DNA of 24,450 nucleotides from Candidatus Rifleibacteriota bacterium (lineage in GTDB: Bacteria > Riflebacteria > Ozemobacteria > Ozemobacterales > Ozemobacteraceae). The notes below the pieces were generated by a model. It had not been told where the DNA came from and made no database searches. It worked only from the letters and a program-made list of their open reading frames with translations. This document shows, one piece after another, positions 7,731 to 14,525 of the stretch. Each line of letters opens with the position of its first letter. Positions within the stretch are counted from its first letter, which is position 1. The stretch spans positions 1 to 24,450 of the forward strand of contig JAKJFO010000040.1 of assembly GCA_022704885.1 (NCBI GenBank). The letters are read 5' to 3'. A program made the translations under genes and the position numbers.

Positions 7731-7762
7731 AGTTTATGTGATTTTAACAGAAATCACAAACT
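7731..7762 (-). promoter_or_regulatory. Inverted repeat within a probable promoter of the pilus operon
   Basis: Perfect 8-bp arms TGTGATTT (7737-7744) and AAATCACA (7751-7758) surround 6 nt and extend outward by AGTT/AACT after a 2-nt bulge. On the minus strand TTGTGA (7754-7759) is 17 bp from TAAACT (7731-7736), each matching 4 of 6 consensus bases, so the repeat would lie in the -35/-10 spacer of a promoter about 40 nt from the pilC start. No T run follows, so it does not look like a terminator. A repressor operator is the likely reading. Confidence 0.5.
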
Positions 7763-7828
7763 TTTATCAGGAAATTTCAGGATCGCTCAAGACAACAGAG
7801 AACCCTTACTCCCTTTCAATGTGAGCTT

Positions 7829-8482
7829 TCAGTTGATGAAATGCTCATTCAATTCAGCCTGTTTTTGTGTTAATTCGAGAATCCACTGTTGTTCCTGGTC
7901 TATCAAAACTTCTTCAACGGCACTGAACCATTCGCGGGCAGATTTGCGGTCTTCAAGCCTGCGATAAAGCTCCCCTATGAGGTACGTCACTACCGGCAGA
8001 TTGTCGGGATTGTTGATAGTCGACTTTTCGACAGCAATGCGCAGAAATTTAACGGCCATCTGCTGCATTTCGATCTCTGCCTTACGGTTTTCGCTGATAC
8101 GGCAACACCACGAACCACGTAAATACAGATTGCCAATGTGATACGGGTTGCGACCGGCTTCTTCATAAATCTTGCCGGCAATGAAAAATTTCTGGGCTTC
8201 TTCGGGAATTTTTCGGCAGATCGGCAGACTGAGAATTTTCTTTATTCCCGGTACCGAGATTTTGCTTTGAAAAGCCTCTGCATCGGCATAGTCTTCAGGA
8301 TATGCACAAAAACTGCATTCTGGACACTGTACAAGAAAATACGGCAGCGGATTCTCGCCCAGATAATGAGGCAGAAAATCTGAATCCTGGCCCTGGTGCG
8401 TGATCGACGTCACTGTTCTGGCGTCAAACACTGAACCGCAGGCCGGACACGAAAATCCACTTATTTTGAACGAGGTTACCAC
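7829..8482 (-). CDS. DUF2225 family zinc-ribbon/TPR-like protein
   Basis: 217 residues from a GTG start at 8480-8482, supported by AGGAGA about 8 nt upstream. The N-terminus has two cysteine pairs, C12-x-x-C15 and C53-x-x-C56 with C59 nearby, as expected for the zinc-binding part of the DUF2225 family. The rest is helical with TPR-like spacing (about 95-200: AGKIYEEAGRNPYHIGNLYLRGSW, LIGELYRRLEDRKSAREWF). The molecular function of the family is unknown. The gene has its own consensus promoter (8508-8536), lies between lepB and the pilus cluster, and is cytoplasmic (no signal peptide). Confidence 0.8.
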   Translation of the reverse strand: MVTSFKISGFSCPACGSVFDARTVTSITHQGQDSDFLPHYLGENPLPYFLVQCPECSFCAYPEDYADAEAFQSKISVPGIKKILSLPICRKIPEEAQKFFIAGKIYEEAGRNPYHIGNLYLRGSWCCRISENRKAEIEMQQMAVKFLRIAVEKSTINNPDNLPVVTYLIGELYRRLEDRKSAREWFSAVEEVLIDQEQQWILELTQKQAELNEHFIN

Positions 8483-8507
8483 TGTATCTTCTCCTGACTG
8501 TGGTCAG

Positions 8508-8536
8508 AATATATCCTTAAGATCGGGGGTTGTCAA
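8508..8536 (-). promoter_or_regulatory. Near-consensus sigma70 promoter of the DUF2225 gene
   Basis: TTGACA (8531-8536, 6 of 6) and TATATT (8508-8513, 5 of 6) are separated by exactly 17 bp on the minus strand. The predicted start site is about 20 nt before the GTG start codon. It begins within 10 bp of the lepB stop and is the best-matching vegetative promoter in the window. Confidence 0.75.
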
Positions 8537-8543
8537 ATCTGAT

Positions 8544-9071
8544 TTACTCTTTGAGTGCTGCGATTCTACCGGCTGCCGAAGGCGGCCAGAATTTTACTTC
8601 GGCCCGCCCCTTGACCATTTCACGATCGAGAAGCCCCCACGACCTGCTGTCATGAGAATTGTTGCGGTTATCGCCCATTACGCAGATTTTTCCGGCCGGA
8701 ATCTTCTGCGGGCCATAAGAACCAAACACGTATTCTTTTACAAAAGGTTCCTTCATCATTTTGCCGTTTCTGTAAAGATAGCCATCTCTGATCTCGATAA
8801 CATCGCCAGGTACACCAACGACGCGTTTGATGAAGTCTTTTTCAGGCTCGAGCGGGTAAGAAAAAACTACGACTTCACCCACTTCTGGCTCCTGAATCTT
8901 ATAAATCATCTTGTTGACTATTATCTTCTCCCGCGAATGCAGTTCGGGTTCCATGCAGGCTCCCTCGATAACGAAACCCTGTACCACATACGTCTGCAAA
9001 ACCAGAAAAAACACGAGCGCCCTTGCGAAATCTTTCGTCCAGTCCCTTAGTCCCTGTTTAATTTTCTGCAT
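8544..9071 (-). CDS. lepB: Signal peptidase I (S26A) with Cys at the catalytic Ser position
   Basis: 175 residues, similar to the short Gram-positive-type enzymes. A single membrane anchor spans about 16-33. Box B reads VIEGACMEPEL: the residue before the conserved Met, normally the nucleophilic Ser, is Cys39 (codon TGC at 8955-8957). The general-base Lys is present in box D, DFIKRVVGVPGD (Lys82), and box E, GDNRNNSHDSRSWG (133-146), is intact. The enzyme cleaves signal peptides on the outer face of the cytoplasmic membrane. Because every other motif is preserved, an active thiol enzyme is more likely than a dead gene, but that is inference. Ribosome site GGAG lies 7 nt from the ATG. It lies 159 bp after trmH. 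Confidence 0.9.
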   Translation of the reverse strand: MQKIKQGLRDWTKDFARALVFFLVLQTYVVQGFVIEGACMEPELHSREKIIVNKMIYKIQEPEVGEVVVFSYPLEPEKDFIKRVVGVPGDVIEIRDGYLYRNGKMMKEPFVKEYVFGSYGPQKIPAGKICVMGDNRNNSHDSRSWGLLDREMVKGRAEVKFWPPSAAGRIAALKE

Positions 9072-9230
9072 CGACCAACTCCATTTTCGGTCATTTGTTT
9101 GATGTTATGCCTTTATTCGGAAAGGTTCGCGCGTTTCTTAACGATTTTTATTATTTTTTTCGTACGCCGGCGAAGCCATGCCCGGCTGCATGCAAACAAT
9201 TCGCGGTACATCAGCAGCAATTACGTCAGC

Positions 9231-9929
9231 TCAGGAAGCTGGATTTACCCTGGGAAATTTGCGAACAGAGCGGCCATCGCTGTGCGGGTGGTCGATTGGC
9301 GGAATCTCGCCTGCCGGCGGTTCCATGAGCTCATCGATATTGAAACGGTCGTCAAGCAGTCCCCACTGATTGTACAGATCGCGCACCTGCCTTTCCGGCG
9401 CGCACCGGCTGTACAGCCCCGCACTTTCGCGCTGTCGTTGTATTTCATAAAAGGTTACCGCTGCGGCGACGGAAATATTGAGGCTCTGTACAAAACCCAT
9501 CATCGGCAGGAAAATGTTGGCGTCAGCCACCTCCAGCGTCGCCTCAGAGCAGCCACCCTGCTCGTTGCCAAAGACAACGACCCATGGAGTTGTCCAGTCG
9601 ATGCTTCTGAAGTCGACTGCCGCATGTGCCATGTGGGTCGCTGCGATTTTGTACCCCTGACTCTTGAGGTCGAGCAGTCGTGGAGTCAGGGCGTCGACAG
9701 TTTCGAGCTGCACCCAGCGTTCAGAACCCTTCGAAACCTCGGGGTTGAGTTTTTCGGGCTTTTTAAGATCAGGAAACCAGATAACGCGATTTATACCGGT
9801 TGCATCTGCCGATCTCAACACCGCCGACAGGTTGTGTTGATCGTGTACACTGTCGAGAGCGACAATTATATCGAGCTGTCGTTGATGAATTGCTCTGGCT
9901 ATTCGATAAAAGCGTCTGGCTGTTGGCAT
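9231..9929 (-). CDS. trmH: TrmH-family tRNA (guanosine-2'-O)-methyltransferase
   Basis: 232 residues. The SPOUT motifs are clear: motif 1 NLSAVLRSADATG (33-45) with the catalytic Arg39, motif 2 VVVFGNEQGGCSEA (117-130), and motif 3 LPMMGFVQSLNISVAAAV (141-158), which form the SAM-binding knot. The helix with YEIQRQRESAGLY after the knot, and the extra C-terminal segment, match TrmH (tRNA Gm18 methyltransferase) better than TrmL or RlmB as I recall those families. The start codon follows the stop of the DUF2993-like gene by one base. The ribosome site GGAG is rather far (about 11 nt). Substrate tRNA versus rRNA is inferred from similarity only. Confidence 0.85.
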   Translation of the reverse strand: MPTARRFYRIARAIHQRQLDIIVALDSVHDQHNLSAVLRSADATGINRVIWFPDLKKPEKLNPEVSKGSERWVQLETVDALTPRLLDLKSQGYKIAATHMAHAAVDFRSIDWTTPWVVVFGNEQGGCSEATLEVADANIFLPMMGFVQSLNISVAAAVTFYEIQRQRESAGLYSRCAPERQVRDLYNQWGLLDDRFNIDELMEPPAGEIPPIDHPHSDGRSVRKFPRVNPAS

Positions 9930-9930
9930 G

Positions 9931-10737
9931 TTAACTTTTTCTCCGTTCTATGGTGGCGATGGTTTCGACGAAGCCGCGCCTGATATTGATTCTGGCAATA
10001 TTGAGATTGAGCCAGGTCTTTCTGGCATCGAAAACCGGGTTTATCTGTTTGAAAATTGCGTTAGTGGTATTTCTTGGCACGACCGTCCGATTGAGAAACA
10101 TGCGTTCGCAGCGAAAAATGACGGTCTTGGGGTCAACCAGTTCGGTATCTCCGATCAGATTAAAATCGACCACGAACAGGCCACGCTTGACGCGACCATG
10201 TATTCTGGCCCGGTCTTCTTCGAGATTGATGCGCAGACTGGTCAGATTGCGGGCCCGCGCTACCAGATCGAAAACTCTGGCGATATCAGCGGCCGAAACT
10301 TCAGTTTTCAGCCGGATCTGCTGTGAACCGAGAAAGCGCAGACGCCCCTGTGCAAGCTCTTCGAGGCACAGGTGACATTCGGGAAACTCAAAAACGACCC
10401 GGTCGATGGTCAGGTTATAATACGAAACCTTTGTGCAGTCGACCCTGATGTTAACAAATTGCCCCGGTTCGGAACCAGAATCAGCCAGAACCTTCAGCGC
10501 AACCGGGCGCGGCGTGATTCTGCCAATCTCGGCGATTTCTTCATTGCTGTAGCCGAGCAGCTGAAAAATTCCGGTATCACGAAACTCGGCCGGGTCACTC
10601 AAAGCGCGCATGAAAGCTGACTCAAGTTTTGGCTGCATGGCTTCTGAGTCTTCTGTCGATGCAGACACCATCGGCGATAACTGAGCCAGCAAAAGACAAA
10701 GCAGCGACAACAGCAACGAACAACGCCTATTCTTCAT
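9931..10737 (-). CDS. Exported DUF2993 (LmeA-like) protein
   Basis: 268 residues. A clear signal peptide is present (hydrophobic 7-20, likely cleavage after V-S-A near 26). The mature part alternates beta strands in the manner of DUF2993: FVNIRVDCTKVSYYNLTIDRVVFEFPECHLCLEEL, then a strand plus the ADIARVFDLVARA helix, then KTVIFRCERMFLNRTVV. DUF2993 proteins have a lipid-binding tubular fold related to LmeA, so a periplasmic lipid-linked role is possible. I assign the family by pattern, not by search. The gene overlaps the 3' end of uvrC by 11 bp and is followed by trmH after one base. Confidence 0.72.
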   Translation of the reverse strand: MKNRRCSLLLSLLCLLLAQLSPMVSASTEDSEAMQPKLESAFMRALSDPAEFRDTGIFQLLGYSNEEIAEIGRITPRPVALKVLADSGSEPGQFVNIRVDCTKVSYYNLTIDRVVFEFPECHLCLEELAQGRLRFLGSQQIRLKTEVSAADIARVFDLVARARNLTSLRINLEEDRARIHGRVKRGLFVVDFNLIGDTELVDPKTVIFRCERMFLNRTVVPRNTTNAIFKQINPVFDARKTWLNLNIARINIRRGFVETIATIERRKS

Positions 10738-12541
10738 TGTTGTTTTCCTTAAGCGAGTTGATGATCAGCTCAGCCGTTTTGAGGGGAATCTGACAGCGTT
10801 GCCGCAGTTCTTCCGGGCTGGTGCGCGCCAGATTGGCTGTCGACCCGAATTCCCAGAGTGCCTTGCGAATGGTGGCTGGCCCGACACCAGGCAGATTGAG
10901 CAATGCCGACTTGAGTACACGTTTGCCATGCGCTTTCTTCTGAAAGGTATTGGCAAAGCGATGTGCCTCGTTGCGCAGCTTGATGATCATTTTCATACCG
11001 GCACTGCTGAACGGCAGCTTGAACTCGCTGCCATCCGGTCTTACCAGTATCTCTTCGCGCTTGGCCAGCCCGAAGATCTCGATGTCGATTTCAAGCTGTT
11101 CGAGCTCACGCAGCGCCGAGCGCACCTGAGTGATACCACCATCGACGATGTACAGATCAGGCAGACCTGCCTGTTCGCGCAGAAGCCTGGTAAAGCGGCG
11201 ACGCGTGACCTCGCCGATCGAAGCCGGATCATCGCCGCCACGGGCGCTCTTGATGTGATAGAGGCGGTATTCGCCTTTATGCGGCCGCGCGTTTTTGAAC
11301 ACGACCAGCGAGGCCACCGGGTCTGTACCCTGAATGTGCGAGATATCGACACATTCGATTCGCACCGGTGGCTGCCTTAGATTCAGCTGTTTCTGCAGGT
11401 CGATAACTGCCTCATCGATGCGTTCATTACCCTGCGACTTGATATTGCGCATCACTTCAAGAGCGTTGGCGTCAGCCATTTCGAGCAGCTTGAGAAACTG
11501 CCCGCGCTGCGGCCGGTGAAAAGATACACGGCGCCCGCTCTGTTCACTGAGAACCGCAAGCAGAGAGTCACAGGCCTCTGGCTCTTCGCGGCAATAGATG
11601 GACGCAGGTATCAGGTTGGCGTCGTAAAATCTTGTCATAACCTCTGAAAGCAGCTCATCGAGGGCAAAGTCGGGGGGCAGACCTGCATCGATAATCCGGT
11701 TGCCCAGCATTTTGCCGCCTCTGACAAAGAACACGGAAAACACGACCCGGTCGCTGGCTTCGCTGATACCCCAGAAATCAAGGTTGACCGGCTTGACAAA
11801 TTCGACTTTCTGGCTGGCGAAAAAGCGCACCAGCGCCGACAGGGTGTCGCGCACCTCGGCAGCTTCTTCGTAGCGATACTGGTCGACCAGTTCCTTGAGC
11901 TGGCGTTCGAGCCCGGTAAAATCCGGGTCTACCCGGCCGGCCAGTACATCTATGGCCTTGTTGACCGATACTGCATATTCTTCGGGTTTAACGTCGCCCT
12001 GGCAGACGCCCTGACAGATACCAAGGTGGTATTTCAGGCAGGGGCGGACACCCTGCTTTGGCGTGAACTTGCGTTTAACCGTACACAGCCTGAAGTTACG
12101 CGAAAGCAGATCGACTATCCGGGCCAGATCATATTCATTGGGAAACGGACCAAAATATAAATTGCCATCGCGGAAAGAAACCTTTCGCACCTTTTCGAGC
12201 CGCGGAAACTTCTCGTTGAGTGTCACCCTAATGTATGGGTGCGTCTTGCTGTCTTTGAGAAGCACGTTATAGCGGGGTTTGTGCTTCTTGATCAGGTTAT
12301 TCTCGAGAATCAGCGCTTCGACTTCGTTGCCGGTAACGATGAACTCGATGTCTTCGATAGCTGAAACCAGAACCGAAGTCTTGAGACTGTCGTGCTGGCG
12401 GTTGAAGTAAGACCTGACGCGCTTTTTGAGCGAGCGTGACTTGCCGATGTAAATGATTTCGCCGACCCGGTTTTTCATCAGATAGACGCCGGGGTTGGCA
12501 GGCATCAGCGCCAGTATTTTTTCGAGTTTTTCGTTCTGCAT
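10727..12541 (-). CDS. uvrC: UvrC, excinuclease ABC subunit C
   Basis: 604 residues, normal length. The N-terminal GIY-YIG nuclease domain reads PGVYLMKNRVGEIIYIGKS (18-36) and makes the 3' incision. The cysteine-rich region C-x-K-Y-H-L-G-I-C-Q-G-V-C-Q lies near 175. The UVR motif, LERQLKELVDQYRYEEAAEVRD (about 205-226), contacts UvrB. The RNase H-like 5' nuclease shows IECVDISHIQGTDPVASLVVF and LYIVDGGITQV with their aspartates. A C-terminal helix-hairpin-helix pair reads LLNLPGVGPATIRKALWEFGS. No convincing ribosome site precedes the ATG. A 22-bp palindrome separates it from the upstream gene. Confidence 0.97.
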   Translation of the reverse strand: MQNEKLEKILALMPANPGVYLMKNRVGEIIYIGKSRSLKKRVRSYFNRQHDSLKTSVLVSAIEDIEFIVTGNEVEALILENNLIKKHKPRYNVLLKDSKTHPYIRVTLNEKFPRLEKVRKVSFRDGNLYFGPFPNEYDLARIVDLLSRNFRLCTVKRKFTPKQGVRPCLKYHLGICQGVCQGDVKPEEYAVSVNKAIDVLAGRVDPDFTGLERQLKELVDQYRYEEAAEVRDTLSALVRFFASQKVEFVKPVNLDFWGISEASDRVVFSVFFVRGGKMLGNRIIDAGLPPDFALDELLSEVMTRFYDANLIPASIYCREEPEACDSLLAVLSEQSGRRVSFHRPQRGQFLKLLEMADANALEVMRNIKSQGNERIDEAVIDLQKQLNLRQPPVRIECVDISHIQGTDPVASLVVFKNARPHKGEYRLYHIKSARGGDDPASIGEVTRRRFTRLLREQAGLPDLYIVDGGITQVRSALRELEQLEIDIEIFGLAKREEILVRPDGSEFKLPFSSAGMKMIIKLRNEAHRFANTFQKKAHGKRVLKSALLNLPGVGPATIRKALWEFGSTANLARTSPEELRQRCQIPLKTAELIINSLKENNNEE

Positions 12542-12560
12542 CGGCTGTTGTCAGCTATTC

Positions 12561-12582
12561 AGGCAGTTGCCTGCAACTGCCT
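12561..12582. repeat. Perfect 22-bp palindrome between the acidic exported protein and uvrC
   Basis: AGGCAGTTGC (12561-12570) and GCAACTGCCT (12573-12582) are perfect 10-bp arms around 2 nt, beginning at the stop codon of the gene at 12582-13601. In RNA it would form a 9-bp hairpin with a 4-nt loop about 20 nt before the uvrC start. No T run follows on the minus strand, so it is more likely an mRNA stability/processing hairpin or a protein site than a full terminator. Confidence 0.7.
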
Positions 12583-13601
12583 CACTTTTCTTTCAGAGGC
12601 ACAGCCTTTTTGGCTTCTGAATCAGCAACAGCATTGTTCTTGTTACGTTCAGAGGCCTTGCCAGCAGCCTTATCAGCGGCGGCCTCAGCCGCTTCATCAT
12701 CCAGCGCGACCAGAGACTCCACCACAAAATAGCGAAGCTTGTCATTCAGACCTGAACGAATATAGCGGCCGGTCAGGGCGACCTTGCCATCGAGAATGTT
12801 GTCGCGCCGCACTTCCTGCAATAGTTTGATGTTTGATTTGAGCGGAATTCTGCGGCCATCATCTGCCTTCAGAACCCAGCGAAAAAGGTGGCGACGGCGG
12901 GCAAGCGGCTGCTTTTCGGCCACGATTCTGCCGCTGATTTTCTCGCTGACCTGCCCCTCAACGCCTTCTTCAACCGGAGTTCCCGAGAGCAGCAGTTGCG
13001 GCTCGAGCGCGTCAGCCTTTTCGTAAAGGGTTTCCGAAGCAACCTCCGGCAGCGGCGGCAGAGCTGCAGAAGCAATCGCACCGGCATCTGCCTCGTCTAC
13101 GATCTCCAGGTCAAGACCATCGTCGTCGTTTTCATCTACTGCGTATTCGCCGATAACTTCGTCAGGCAGAGGCGAATTATCGACGGGCAGTTCTTCAGTC
13201 GCACTGCCGGCTTCATCAGCATTAGCTGTTTCTTCGCTCTCTTCTTTAACTTCTTTAACGTCATGGGGTTCTGCCACGGTATCGGTATCTGTTGCGATAT
13301 CTGTTTCTGTTCCTGATGCTGCATCCAGGTTTGCGCCGGCTGCACTTGCATTGGTTGGTGTTGACAGAGCCTCGATCTCGGCCAGAATCTCGGCGGCGCT
13401 CTTTGGCTCATTCGCGAGCGGCACGCCGACAGGAGCCGAAGCGGGTTTTCTGGCTTCAGCTTCTACTTCAGCGATGAGTTCTTCGGTAGTTTTAACTCTG
13501 TCTGGCTGCGCAAAGGTTACCGTACCGGTCATTATCATAGCCGGCAGAATACAGGCTGCGGTCATTGCACGTATGATTTTCATTGAGAGATCTGTTTTCA
13601 T
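12582..13601 (-). CDS. Exported acidic low-complexity protein with a small C-terminal domain
   Basis: 339 residues, family not recognised. The signal peptide is at 1-31 (cleavage after T-F-A). The motif TTEELIAEVEA (38-48) is repeated with changes as SAAEILAEIEA (68-78). Residues about 80-185 are a disordered Ala/Glu/Asp/Thr-rich linker. A compact domain follows at about 225-300, with strands GRIVAE, FRWVLKADDGRRIPL, GKVALTGRYIRS and LRYFVVESLVAL, resembling a small OB-like barrel. The tail is a Lys/Ala-rich stretch. Ribosome site support is weak (CCAGG), and an in-frame ATG at 13583 would give an equally good signal peptide. It probably leads the uvrC operon. A periplasmic or cell-envelope role is inferred. 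Confidence 0.75.
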   Translation of the reverse strand: MKTDLSMKIIRAMTAACILPAMIMTGTVTFAQPDRVKTTEELIAEVEAEARKPASAPVGVPLANEPKSAAEILAEIEALSTPTNASAAGANLDAASGTETDIATDTDTVAEPHDVKEVKEESEETANADEAGSATEELPVDNSPLPDEVIGEYAVDENDDDGLDLEIVDEADAGAIASAALPPLPEVASETLYEKADALEPQLLLSGTPVEEGVEGQVSEKISGRIVAEKQPLARRRHLFRWVLKADDGRRIPLKSNIKLLQEVRRDNILDGKVALTGRYIRSGLNDKLRYFVVESLVALDDEAAEAAADKAAGKASERNKNNAVADSEAKKAVPLKEK

Positions 13602-13610
13602 AGCCTGGCT

Positions 13611-13619
13611 AATATATCA
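13611..13619 (-). promoter_or_regulatory. Possible extended -10 promoter of the acidic exported-protein gene
   Basis: The minus strand reads TGATATATT, an extended -10 (TGN followed by a 5 of 6 match to TATAAT), 9 bp from the ATG at 13601. No good -35 is seen at 17 bp. Transcription from here would make the first ATG almost leaderless and would favour the ATG at 13583. Confidence 0.35.
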
Positions 13620-13657
13620 TTTTTCGCCAGCAACTGAAAGAGAGCAAACTCAGACTG

Positions 13658-13686
13658 ATGACAGCCGGTGTTGTCAGTGATATAAT
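13658..13686 (+). promoter_or_regulatory. Sigma70 promoter of suhB
   Basis: ATGACA (13658-13663, 5 of 6) and TATAAT (13681-13686, 6 of 6) are separated by 17 bp. The predicted start site is about 29 nt before the suhB ATG. It lies in the 120-bp divergent region shared with the acidic exported-protein gene. Confidence 0.7.
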
Positions 13687-13721
13687 CGCCTGAATTCAAA
13701 AAGCAGAAGGGCAGCCGATCG

Positions 13722-14525
13722 ATGCACAACCTCGAGAATCTCAGTAATGGAGCGGCCGAAGTGGCCGTTGCCGCCGCCGAACTTATCAGAAAACACTTTG
13801 ACGACACACACCAGATAACTTTCAAAGGCGCAGTTGATCTGGTCACTGAAGTTGATATCGCATCAGAACGGCTTATCAAAAAGCTTCTTCTCGAACGATT
13901 TCCTGATATCCGCTTTCATGGCGAAGAAGACGGCGGCGAAGACTGGCGCCATGGGGAGGTCTGGGTCGTCGATCCGCTTGACGGTACAACTAATTTTGCC
14001 AACCGGCTGCCACATTTCAGTGTATCGATAGCTCTCTGCCGTGACGGGCAGCCGGTGGCCGGCGCTATCGTTAACCCGATGAACGGCGAGATATACCGCA
14101 CCTGGCAGGGCGGGGGCGCATGGCTCAACAGCGATCGCATTTTCGTCAGCAAAGTCGAAAGGCTCAACGAAGCGCTGGCAGTAACCGGGTATCCTTACAA
14201 CCGTCGCGAATGTCTCGACGACCTGCTCGGGCACCTGCGCACAATGCTGCAGCATGTGCAATGTGTGCGCCGCCTCGGCTCAGCCGCTCTCGACCTCTGT
14301 TACATCGCTCGCGGCATTTTTTCGATCTACTGGGAAACCAGCCTGAAACCCTGGGATATAGCGGCCGGAAGCCTTCTCGTCAGCGAGGCCGGCGGCAGAG
14401 TGTCTAAATATGATGGCAGCAACATGCTGCTCGACAGCTACCAGCTGCTGGCAACCAACGGCATACTGCACGCAGAATGTATCAGACTGCTGAGCGAAAA
14501 CTGGTCTGAGGCTGCCGCCTCCTAG
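13722..14525 (+). CDS. suhB: Inositol monophosphatase family protein (SuhB-like)
   Basis: 267 residues, full length. The metal-binding motifs are all present: HGEED with Glu68, the signature WVVDPLDGTTNF (81-92) with Asp84 and Asp87, and WDIAAGSLLVSEAGG (211-225) with Asp212. These coordinate Mg2+ for hydrolysis of inositol-1-phosphate or related sugar phosphates. Some bacterial members also act in rRNA transcription antitermination. The start ATG has AGAAGGG about 10 nt upstream and a near-consensus promoter. Its TAG stop overlaps the stop of the convergent pfk gene. The true substrate (inositol phosphate, fructose-1,6-bisphosphate or PAP) cannot be settled by sequence, although adjacency to pfk makes a sugar phosphate plausible. 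Confidence 0.9.
   Translation: MHNLENLSNGAAEVAVAAAELIRKHFDDTHQITFKGAVDLVTEVDIASERLIKKLLLERFPDIRFHGEEDGGEDWRHGEVWVVDPLDGTTNFANRLPHFSVSIALCRDGQPVAGAIVNPMNGEIYRTWQGGGAWLNSDRIFVSKVERLNEALAVTGYPYNRRECLDDLLGHLRTMLQHVQCVRRLGSAALDLCYIARGIFSIYWETSLKPWDIAAGSLLVSEAGGRVSKYDGSNMLLDSYQLLATNGILHAECIRLLSENWSEAAAS

Noticed and set aside
7737..7758. CRP-like TGTGA...TCACA site
   Set aside because: The half-sites are 12 bp apart instead of 6, so it does not fit CRP/FNR geometry. Kept only as an unassigned inverted repeat.
9160..9190. GC-rich hairpin downstream of trmH as a terminator
   Set aside because: The short CCGGC/GCCGG stem has a long loop and is followed by A residues, not T, on the minus strand.
9099..9983. 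294-codon open frame on the plus strand
   Set aside because: Antisense to trmH, which carries all SPOUT motifs. The composition is Arg/Cys/Trp-rich, as expected of a shadow frame.
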